Shown here: positions 1 through 6,170 of the stretch, in pieces
Numbering within the stretch: the first letter of the stretch is position 1
Layout of the letters: each line of letters starts with the position of its first letter
Origin: an uncultured Candidatus Hydrogenedens sp.
GTDB lineage: Bacteria; Myxococcota; UBA4151
Assembly (NCBI GenBank): GCA_902574205.1
Contig: CACGMS010000001.1
Coordinates: 1 to 41,818, forward strand
Reading direction: 5' to 3'
Length of the DNA: 41,818 nucleotides
The notes under the pieces: generated by a model
The model's input: the letters and a program-made list of their open reading frames with translations, nothing else
The model's database searches: none
What the model was told of the DNA's origin: nothing
Made by a program: the position numbers and the translations under genes

Positions 1-116
1 TGAAAAGGGCAAAGCCCGACATGATTTGCGCCCTTTTTCTCAAGAGCGACCACCTCGCCGACTAACTCAACGATATCGATCTCTTCGCGTAGCCGCTCAA
101 TATCCTCTTTGCGCAC
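1..116 (-). CDS. dnaG: DNA primase DnaG, N-terminal fragment (runs off window)
   Basis: Only the first 38 codons are inside the window. The reverse strand reads VRKEDIERLREEIDIVELVG and then a segment ending NHVGLCPF, which matches the start of bacterial DnaG: the helix ending in DIVELVG, followed by the first part of the CHC2 zinc-binding domain (VGLCPFH). DnaG synthesises the RNA primers used by the replisome. The start is GTG at 116; the frame is closed by a TAG at 137-135 and a GGAG-type ribosome site lies about 10 bases upstream. It lies 58 bases downstream of the yqeY remnant on the same strand, matching the common yqeY-dnaG-rpoD order. The CHC2 cysteine/histidine set cannot be checked because the gene leaves the window. 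Identity is seen directly from the signature; the neighbour logic is family knowledge. Confidence 0.9.
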   Translation of the reverse strand, partial: MRKEDIERLREEIDIVELVGEVVALEKKGANHVGLCPF

Positions 117-174
117 GCTCGGCGGTCTCCAGGCCTAAGGCTGTGCGCAGTCTGCCTTTGGCAGCGACAAAGCG

Positions 175-486
175 CTAGTTTCCTATGCCTAAAGCCGCCT
201 TGACCTTCGCAGCAACCACTCGACCCTCGGCACGCCCTACCGCTCGACTATTTACCAAGCCCATCACTCGACCCATGTCTTTGATCGACGAAGCACCCGT
301 CTCTTGAACCGCTTCAGCGATCAATGCATCGACCTCATCTTCAGACAAAGGCTGAGGTAAGAAAGCTTCGAGCACAGCAACCTTGGCTTGCTCTTCTTCG
401 GCTTCTCCAGCCCGACCTGCTGCGGCGAAGCCTTCGATGTCATTATTGAGCGCTTGAGGACCATGCCGGTCGGGACCATCGATCAA
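175..486 (-). pseudogene. yqeY: GatB/YqeY-family protein, N-terminally truncated
   Basis: The frame encodes the C-terminal part of the GatB/YqeY domain: IEGFAAAGR, then AVLEAFLPQPLSEDEVDALI, then GASSIKDMGRVM, ending AKVKAALG. These match the family from its SI..F..AGR motif to the end. Full-length YqeY proteins are about 150 residues; only about 90 family-like residues remain. Upstream of about position 445 the frame no longer resembles YqeY, there is no convincing ribosome site before the TTG at 486, and a stop lies some 17 codons further up. No other minus frame in 487-700 gives the missing N-terminal helices. A plus-strand ORF begins at 463, exactly at the break. I read this as a 5'-deleted gene, probably a pseudogene, though a short product from TTG 486 or an internal start is not excluded. 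It directly precedes dnaG. Confidence 0.75.
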
Positions 487-1044
487 GATGCTGAGCGAGA
501 GGCGCTGGCGCAGCGTTGGTTTGCTGCGCTTCCTTCAGGCACTCTCGCCAACGCTTTTGGGCAAGCGGCATCGCAAGCACTTGGGCGCCAGGTTTCGGCA
601 CCTAAACAAACGCGTCGGCGTCAACGCCCAACGCAAGAGCAGCCAGTTGATGAGCCGGTGCTGCCGTCGATGGATGCCATGCGTCCCGATCATCTGGATG
701 TACCCGAAGTCATGCGCCAGCTGGCACGACAAGACGCGGTCGCCGGTGCCGTCTGGAACACCTGGCAATTTGTCGTCATGCGTCGCTTTGAGCCCGAGTT
801 TCGGCAGTGGGGTATCGCTTTACCGATGCTACCGGTGCAGGCTCAGCCGGCGCCTTTGGTTGAGGATTCGAAGCGCGTGGTTTTGCAAGCTATTGATCAG
901 ATGATGCGTCATCAAGCCGCTCAGGTTCTCGGTTATCATCATGGACCGATTTCTGCCTGGAGACCGGCGCTCAGCCTATGCAAAAAGGTCGCTGACGATG
1001 CCTTAGAAGTTGTCGAGCGTATTGAGCAGGGTGATTTGCCCTAA
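463..1044 (+). CDS. Hypothetical protein, 193 aa
   Basis: I do not recognise a family. The ATG at 463 has a GAGGA ribosome site six bases upstream, which is why it is preferred over the longer open frame starting at 388 that overlaps the yqeY remnant on the other strand. The protein has a basic, proline-rich low-complexity stretch around residues 45-65, then an amphipathic, Trp- and Met-containing region that looks like a folded helical domain. No signal peptide or membrane helix is visible. It ends 11 bases before the 3' end of the RNase P RNA gene, which is transcribed towards it. Its start coincides with the point where YqeY homology stops, so it may be a gene that landed there in the rearrangement. 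Confidence is limited because there is no family match. Confidence 0.5.
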   Translation: MPVGTIDQDAEREALAQRWFAALPSGTLANAFGQAASQALGRQVSAPKQTRRRQRPTQEQPVDEPVLPSMDAMRPDHLDVPEVMRQLARQDAVAGAVWNTWQFVVMRRFEPEFRQWGIALPMLPVQAQPAPLVEDSKRVVLQAIDQMMRHQAAQVLGYHHGPISAWRPALSLCKKVADDALEVVERIEQGDLP

Positions 1045-1055
1045 GGCGCTATCCA

Positions 1056-1423
1056 CGCCTCGTGAGGCGATGCCGTGACGTAAGCCGGGTTCTGTAATGG
1101 TGATCATTCATCTGGGATTCTGGTCGCCCAGAACCTCACGCGAATCGAATCGAAGCTATCCAAGGGGTCTGTTATGATAGCTCCTGTCTTGCGCCAGGTG
1201 GGGTTTACCGTGCCATCTTTGTCTCCAAAGATGCGGTGCGCTCTTACCGCACCGTTTCACCCTTGCCGCTCGCCCGAAAGTCTGCGGCGGTCTATTCTCT
1301 GTGGCACTTTCCTTCAGGTTGCCCTGACAGGCCGTTAGCCTGCACCTTTACCCTTTGGCGCCCGGACTTTCCTCCAGTTGATTAAACCAGCGATCACCCT
1401 TCACGGCATCACCTCACGAGGCG
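1056..1423 (-). ncRNA. rnpB: RNase P RNA (bacterial class A)
   Basis: Read on the reverse strand this has the diagnostic core elements: GAGGAAAGTCCGGGC near the 5' end, CAGGGCAACCTGAAGGAAAG, the AGACCGCC/GGGCGAGCGGCAAGGGTGAAA region, GGTAAACCCC, and AGAACCCGGCTTACGTCACG near the 3' end. The ends are set by the P1 helix: bases 1401-1423 pair with 1056-1078 as a 23-bp stem with a single wobble. The RNA is the catalytic subunit that removes 5' leaders from pre-tRNAs. Its 5' end overlaps the last codons of the upstream zinc-ribbon gene by 10 bases. No T-run terminator is visible past 1056. The order CAT tRNA, zinc-ribbon gene, rnpB on one strand could allow read-through transcription. Confidence 0.96.
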
Positions 1424-2175
1424 AGGATACCTGCAGCTTCGAGTTCTGCACCTGCTGCCATCACCGATTCGTGAACCATCGCACGGCGACAGCCTTGGCA
1501 GTAGATAATCTTTTCTTGGCGTTGAACTTCGATCCAGTTCTGCGGTTGCATGGTCACATTGCAAAACCCGCAAATACCCTTTCGAGCGACGGTGACCGCA
1601 ATCGCCGGACGACGCTTGATTGAACCGACTAAGTTCACGTAACGGCGACGGTCTTCGTCGGGGATCGATTCAAGTAGCGCCTGGCGATGGGACATCTCAC
1701 TCTCGAGCGCCTCGCTTGTTGCTACTTGTTGGACGCTTAACTCTTCATTGAGCGCGCCGATATTGTTTTGCGCCGTTTCGAGCGCTTCTTGAGCCGCGTT
1801 GAAGCTTGCCTCAAGCTCTTCGACGACCGCAATTTTCTCGTTGGCGGTGGTCTCAGCGAATTCGATGGTTCGCTTATGCTCTCGAATGGCGGAATTGAGC
1901 GCTTGCTGTTCACGCCAATCCTGAAGCGTTTGCAGCCGAGCTTCCCACTTTTTGAGCTCAGCTTTCTTGGTGTCGACGCTTTCCTCAATCTCACGCCACT
2001 CACGCTTAGCTGCATCAAAGCGATCCTGGACCTCGTTACGCTTTTTTGTGAGGTCTTTGACAATGGCCGTTTGGGTTTCGACTTTGATGACCAGTTCGTC
2101 ACGGACTTTGCTGGTCTCAGCGATTCGGTCTTCGGTCAGCTGCAACCGCGCTAGCGTTTTGAGATCCTCACCCAC
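1414..2175 (-). CDS. Coiled-coil zinc-ribbon protein (DUF164 / zf-RING_7 type), 253 aa
   Basis: Residues about 1-180 are a long charged heptad-type coiled coil, and the C-terminus has a four-cysteine zinc ribbon: CGFC at about 202-205 and CQGC at about 226-229, separated by the usual segment ending in EKIIYC. This is the architecture of the DUF164/zf-RING_7 proteins, proposed to bind nucleic acid or to act as an adaptor; the exact role is not established. The open frame extends upstream through the tRNA at 2195-2269, so the start must be downstream of it. GTG at 2175 is chosen, with a GGAAGGA site before it. The TGA stop (1414-1416) lies within the P1 stem of rnpB. It is probably cotranscribed with the tRNA and rnpB. 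Confidence 0.85.
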   Translation of the reverse strand: MGEDLKTLARLQLTEDRIAETSKVRDELVIKVETQTAIVKDLTKKRNEVQDRFDAAKREWREIEESVDTKKAELKKWEARLQTLQDWREQQALNSAIREHKRTIEFAETTANEKIAVVEELEASFNAAQEALETAQNNIGALNEELSVQQVATSEALESEMSHRQALLESIPDEDRRRYVNLVGSIKRRPAIAVTVARKGICGFCNVTMQPQNWIEVQRQEKIIYCQGCRRAMVHESVMAAGAELEAAGILAS

Positions 2176-2194
2176 GATTGCACCGTCCTTCCGT

Positions 2195-2269
2195 TGGTAG
2201 GCCCGCCAGGATTCGAACCCGGATGACATCGGTTATGAGCCGAGCGCTCTACCATTGAGCTACAGGCCC
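2195..2269 (-). tRNA. tRNA with CAT anticodon (elongator Met or Ile2)
   Basis: A 75-nt cloverleaf on the reverse strand with encoded CCA. The D arm is GCTC...GAGC, the anticodon loop is CTCATAA, and the T arm is CCGGGTTCGAATCCTGG. The acceptor is GGGCCTG paired with CGGGCCT, giving a G1-U72 wobble. It lacks the three G-C pairs of an initiator anticodon stem. C4-G69 and C5-G68, which TilS favours in E. coli tRNA-Ile2, are present, so a lysidine-modified Ile2 is as possible as elongator Met. Positions 27 and 43 do not pair. Confidence 0.9.
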
Positions 2270-2426
2270 CTATTGGCCGTCGGCGCAGTACACAGGACTT
2301 GTAGGGGTTGCAAGCGTTGGCATAGTGTTTGCGACACATTGCGTACGCGCGTCATCCTTTACGTCGGTTGTTCGTTGACACTCACGTGCTCGAAGGTTCA
2401 CAGGCCATCAGCGGTGAGGAGTGCCT

Positions 2427-4553
2427 ATGTTGGTCTTGATTCATGTGGCTACGTTAGCCGCAGAAATGGTTGGTAGCGGTGGCCTGACCGTTACTGGCCA
2501 GCGCCATGCGGAACGTGTTTCAGAGACGCCACAGAGTATGGAAGTCGCTGATCGCAAACAGATCGATGACGCAGGACATTTGGATTTGTCTGAATGGTTT
2601 GCGACGTTACCCGGCGTTAGTCTGCGTGAGGTGACCCCAGGTTCGATCAGCCCGGTCATTCGCGGCCTGATGGGCGCCGACAATCTGATCGTGATCGATG
2701 GTCTGCGTTACAACACGTCAGTTTTTCGGCGCGCCGCCGATCGTCAGATTAACAGCTTAGGTTTGTATTCGTTTGAAGGTTTAGAGTTGATTCGGGGCGG
2801 GGGTGGAGTGGTGCATGGAAGTGGTGCGCTTGGCGGTGGGCTGGCTTTTCGTACTCGCGACTTGTTTCGACCGGATAAGCGCTGGTGGTATTGGCGTGAA
2901 TTCTTCGCCTATCCTGGCAACACACGGTACAATTTTACGTCGTTACTCAAGAAGCAAATCGGCCGACTGTCGTTAGGCTTTGCCGCCCAGCGGGATAAGT
3001 TTCGTGGTCGTCGACATGGCGGCGTTTACCAAGGTGAACCAAGTGTGATTCCCAAAGCCGATCATGGGCAATGGGATTGGATGGGGAAGATCAGCTACTC
3101 GACGGATGCTTGGAAGTTCAGCGCCGGCTACTTGGGTATGACGGTCAAGGGTGGCGGTGAGATTGACCAGCTCGCCCGCGGTGAGCTTCGACGCGAAGCG
3201 CCGAACGACCATTTTGGCTGGCTGCGCGCCCGCGGCCGGCACCAAGGACTTTGGCGTCGTAGTGAGGTCTTTGCGGGTAGTCGTCTGTCGCTACGCTCGA
3301 CACGCGTGGACCGCTGCACGACCAACAACGACGGCAGCGCAGTCGATACGCGAGCCTGTTTGGATCGTTTCGATTTGAACCCGGGTGATGAGGGGTTTGA
3401 TGAGACGGGCTTAGCGCAGCGTGTACTCGAAGATGAATCAGTGTTGATGCATCAAGCGGGCTTTCGCTTACGCACGCGACGCCTGGCGGGTTGGCGGTTT
3501 CGAACCGGTGCCGAGATCGCTCATGAAACGGTCGACGCGACGCAAGCGCTCACTTTAGGTTCAGGCTTTGAAGTGCCGCCGTATGGATCAGGATTAGGTT
3601 ATCTCACCGGCGGTGTATTTGTTCAGGCTCAGCGCGCATTAGGGCAAAGCTTTGGCCGTGAACTGAGCCTGAGTACCGGAATTCGCTTAGCCACGTTTTC
3701 GGTACTCGATTCTAGTGAGGACCGTTCTCAAGCCTGGCTCACGCCAGCGGGTGACTTCGCCCTAAATTGGCGTCAGCGTGGCAAGTCGGCGTCGTGGCTG
3801 AGTGTGAGCGCCAGCAGTCGAGCACCGAATCTTTTCGAGCTATTTTATAGCGGCGATATCGGCAATTTTTACCAGCAGGCAACCGGTGATTTGGGGGCTC
3901 AAAACTCACGTATGATTGAACTCGGCAGCAAAAAGCGAACGGGGAGTTTATCGTATCAGGTGTCTGCATTTGGTCTTTGGGTGGATCAGTTGATTGAAGA
4001 GCAGCGAGCGACCCCGACGACCATGTCGGTTAAGCCCGCTGTAGCTCTCGTCAATGTCGACCAAGGGCGATTTTGGGGCGGCGATTTAGGTGTGCAGCAT
4101 CAGGTCACCGCAGCGATTGCGCACAGCCATCATGTGGGTTGGGTTTTGGGTGAAGTGGAAGATCAAGGGTCAGTGACACCGAGTCGGCGAGCCTCGCCGC
4201 TTCAAGGTCGGCATCGACTGGCGCAAAAGTGGAGCAAAAAATGGTGGGGTGAGGTCAACGTCAACTGGGCGCTTGCCGTCCCCAAGGATGATCTTGGACC
4301 CCTTGATGCTTTTGACTTGCGCGTCTGTCCGGTCAGCGATCAGCCGTGGTTGAGCAGTGGACAAGCGAGCGTGGATTGTGACGGCACACCGGCCTGGTGG
4401 ACGGCGGGCTTACGGGCGGTTTATCAGCGCCGCAAAGACTGGCGAGTTGGTCTGCGGATCGATAACCTGCTCGATCGAAAATATCGGACACACCAAAGTG
4501 CGGCATGGGCAAAAGGGGTGACCGTGCGTTTAGATGTTGAAGTGGCTTTCTAG
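2427..4553 (+). CDS. TonB-dependent outer-membrane receptor, 708 aa
   Basis: A short hydrophobic signal-like N-terminus (LVLIHVATLAAEMV) is followed by a plug domain that begins LTVTGQR. It continues through GSISPVIRGLMGADNLIVID, FEGLELIRGGGGVVHGSGALGG and then a large beta-barrel rich in alternating aromatic strands. It ends in DNLLDRKYRTHQ... and a C-terminal phenylalanine, the BAM signature of outer-membrane barrels. Such receptors import chelated metals, vitamins or glycans using TonB-ExbBD energy. The substrate cannot be told from sequence, and no TonB or ABC uptake genes adjoin. The ATG at 2427 has GAGGAG five bases upstream and is preferred to the GTG at 2421. An extracellular loop carries a Cys pair around residues 295-310. 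The stop overlaps the next gene by 20 bases, suggesting translational coupling. Confidence 0.88.
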   Translation: MLVLIHVATLAAEMVGSGGLTVTGQRHAERVSETPQSMEVADRKQIDDAGHLDLSEWFATLPGVSLREVTPGSISPVIRGLMGADNLIVIDGLRYNTSVFRRAADRQINSLGLYSFEGLELIRGGGGVVHGSGALGGGLAFRTRDLFRPDKRWWYWREFFAYPGNTRYNFTSLLKKQIGRLSLGFAAQRDKFRGRRHGGVYQGEPSVIPKADHGQWDWMGKISYSTDAWKFSAGYLGMTVKGGGEIDQLARGELRREAPNDHFGWLRARGRHQGLWRRSEVFAGSRLSLRSTRVDRCTTNNDGSAVDTRACLDRFDLNPGDEGFDETGLAQRVLEDESVLMHQAGFRLRTRRLAGWRFRTGAEIAHETVDATQALTLGSGFEVPPYGSGLGYLTGGVFVQAQRALGQSFGRELSLSTGIRLATFSVLDSSEDRSQAWLTPAGDFALNWRQRGKSASWLSVSASSRAPNLFELFYSGDIGNFYQQATGDLGAQNSRMIELGSKKRTGSLSYQVSAFGLWVDQLIEEQRATPTTMSVKPAVALVNVDQGRFWGGDLGVQHQVTAAIAHSHHVGWVLGEVEDQGSVTPSRRASPLQGRHRLAQKWSKKWWGEVNVNWALAVPKDDLGPLDAFDLRVCPVSDQPWLSSGQASVDCDGTPAWWTAGLRAVYQRRKDWRVGLRIDNLLDRKYRTHQSAAWAKGVTVRLDVEVAF

Positions 4554-4992
4554 GGTGCTCTCAACTCGTTTGGTGCGCGAGCCTGAGCTGGCAGAGCTTG
4601 CCGAATGGGAAGCGAGCAACACCCTCGGTGCGCGTTGGGGTTTGGACCAAATCACTGAGGAGTATTTGCTTCAAAGCAGTCAGATTTTGGTGGCGGAAGA
4701 TGCAAGCAGTTTACTCGGCTATGCCGTGGTTCGTTCCTTTCCTGACGGCGTTGAACTCTTTAATATCTTGGTGCCCAAGCACGCTCGACGTCGAGGTGTT
4801 GGCACCGCGTTGATGCAGGCGATTCATGAGCGCGTCGAGGGACAAGCCGTATGGCTCGAAGTCAGAGCAGGCAACGAGTCAGCGCAGCGGTTTTATGAGG
4901 GCTTAGGCTATGAACAAATCGGCGTTCGGTCGCGCTATTATCGTGACGGTGAAGATGCGGTCTTGATGAGCCGTGAGCCTGCGATGGATTAG
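4534..4992 (+). CDS. GNAT-family N-acetyltransferase, RimI-like, 152 aa
   Basis: The GNAT fold is recognisable: motif A with the acetyl-CoA loop RRRGVGTALM (about residues 85-94) after the beta strand LFNILV. Motif B is NESAQRFYEGLGYEQIGVRSRYY (about 114-136), the arrangement of RimI, which acetylates the N-terminal alanine of ribosomal protein S18. Length is typical of RimI. It starts inside the end of the TonB receptor gene, so a functional coupling to that receptor is not necessarily implied. Its TAG stop shares bases with the stop of the convergent DUF3152 gene (overlap TTAG, 4989-4992). It could be a general GNAT enzyme rather than true RimI; substrate assignment is by motif resemblance only. 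Confidence 0.82.
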   Translation: MLKWLSRVLSTRLVREPELAELAEWEASNTLGARWGLDQITEEYLLQSSQILVAEDASSLLGYAVVRSFPDGVELFNILVPKHARRRGVGTALMQAIHERVEGQAVWLEVRAGNESAQRFYEGLGYEQIGVRSRYYRDGEDAVLMSREPAMD

Positions 4993-5648
4993 CGCAGACC
5001 TGCCTTTTCGCTGGCGAGCGGCCAATAGTTAGGCCTGCAATTCATAAACCCGTAGGTCTGCGGGTGCATCACCGGGACCAAGCCGCCCGCACGGTTGCAG
5101 TACTCGTGGCGACGACCGAGGGCATGCCCGACCTCGTGGTTGATCAGGTAGCGTCGATAATCGAGCAGTTTACCTTTCCAGGCTGCAGCGCCTTCACGCC
5201 AGCGCATCACATTAAGCACGACTTTGTTCTTTCGATAACAACTGACGTAGCCGTTAGTGTCCAGCGGCGCACAGAGGCGATCAACGGTGAGCGGGGTGGC
5301 GAGAATAATGCGCAACTGGGCGCGCTTTCGTTGCTGAAAGTAGACCTTGCCTGTGGCTTGCCAGCCGCGCTGATCATCCAAGATCGAGCGCACTTCTTGA
5401 GCAAACTCTTTGAGCGGGTAGCCGGTGGCCTTCTCGACTTGGATGCGATACATAATTTGCCGGCCCTTGGCGCCTTTGGGGCGACGGCCGTTGGGCGCCG
5501 TGCGAAAGCGAGGGCGATTACGTCGACCAAACTGCTTGTAGGATCGCGCACCAAGCACGGTCGGACCTGCGCCGGTGATCGGAGGTGCAGTGATCGCCGG
5601 AAGGTCAGCGAAGACGGGGACGGTGATGGCGAGTGCGATGCTGAGCAT
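4989..5648 (-). CDS. Secreted zincin-like protein, DUF3152 type, 219 aa
   Basis: An N-terminal signal segment (MLSIALAITVPVFA) is followed by a basic Pro/Arg-rich linker (residues about 35-62) and a DUF3152-like domain. The domain carries a classic extended zinc motif HEVGHALGRRH (H171, E172, H175, H181) and a downstream methionine in PVMHPQ that could form the Met-turn of metzincin proteases. The segment LDDQRGWQATGKVYFQ is typical of the family. The natural substrate of these proteins is not known. AGGAA lies before the ATG at 5648. The intergenic space to 5790 is shared with a divergent gene. All catalytic residues expected for a zinc peptidase are present, so activity is plausible. Four cysteines in the C-terminal half may form disulfides outside the cytoplasm. 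Confidence 0.8.
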   Translation of the reverse strand: MLSIALAITVPVFADLPAITAPPITGAGPTVLGARSYKQFGRRNRPRFRTAPNGRRPKGAKGRQIMYRIQVEKATGYPLKEFAQEVRSILDDQRGWQATGKVYFQQRKRAQLRIILATPLTVDRLCAPLDTNGYVSCYRKNKVVLNVMRWREGAAAWKGKLLDYRRYLINHEVGHALGRRHEYCNRAGGLVPVMHPQTYGFMNCRPNYWPLASEKAGLR

Positions 5649-5789
5649 GAGCGGGTTCCTAGGCCGGTTTGGAGTTTAGTAAAAGTTCTAAACGTTCTCC
5701 ACCCTTCGTCGGCCCCTTTTTCAAAAGAGTTGAGGCGGAAAGTCTGCAAAATGATCGAATGTGTTGCATGATCCATGCAGGAGGCCAAG

Positions 5790-6170
5790 ATGAATGATCA
5801 CGAGGACTTTAATCCACCGGCTGATCAAGAAGAAGATCGCAGCCTAGGGCGCAAGCTCTTGCGCACCGGTCTAGGCGCGTTATTGGTCTCTGAGAGCGTG
5901 GTTCGTGAAGTGGTTAAGGAGCTGCCAGCCGAGGCTGCGAATCGGTTAATGCAGGGCACCAAAGAGACCAAAAATGAGGTCATGAGGCTGGCCGGCGGTG
6001 AGGTGAAAAACTTTCTCGAACACCTGGACCTGGTCGGTATCTTCTCCGACGTCCTTGAGCGCATGGACATGGAGGTCGAGCTTAAAGTGCGGTTTACCCG
6101 AAACGAAGACGGTGACTTAGAGCCTCAAGTTGAGGTGGTTGAGGGGTCTGAACGCGCCTCGTCTGATTAG
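5790..6170 (+). CDS. Small acidic helical protein of unknown function, 126 aa
   Basis: No family recognised. The ATG at 5790 is chosen because GGAGG lies seven bases upstream. The protein has an acidic N-terminus, then a predicted helical stretch (residues about 20-85) containing RKLLRTGLGALLVSESVVRE. It ends in a short, strand-like region (MEVELKVRFTRN) with an acidic tail. There is no signal peptide. Hydrophobic helix plus acidic tail is reminiscent of surface-coating or scaffold proteins such as phasins, but there is no real evidence for that. It is divergent from the DUF3152 gene and its stop shares TTAG (6167-6170) with the convergent M60 gene. Confidence 0.65.
   Translation: MNDHEDFNPPADQEEDRSLGRKLLRTGLGALLVSESVVREVVKELPAEAANRLMQGTKETKNEVMRLAGGEVKNFLEHLDLVGIFSDVLERMDMEVELKVRFTRNEDGDLEPQVEVVEGSERASSD

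Noticed and set aside
388-462. An earlier start for the hypothetical gene at 463
   Set aside because: It would overlap the yqeY remnant, and the good ribosome site precedes ATG 463.
2270-2426. Cobalamin riboswitch before the TonB receptor
   Set aside because: The gap is too short for a full element and no B12-box-like sequence was seen.
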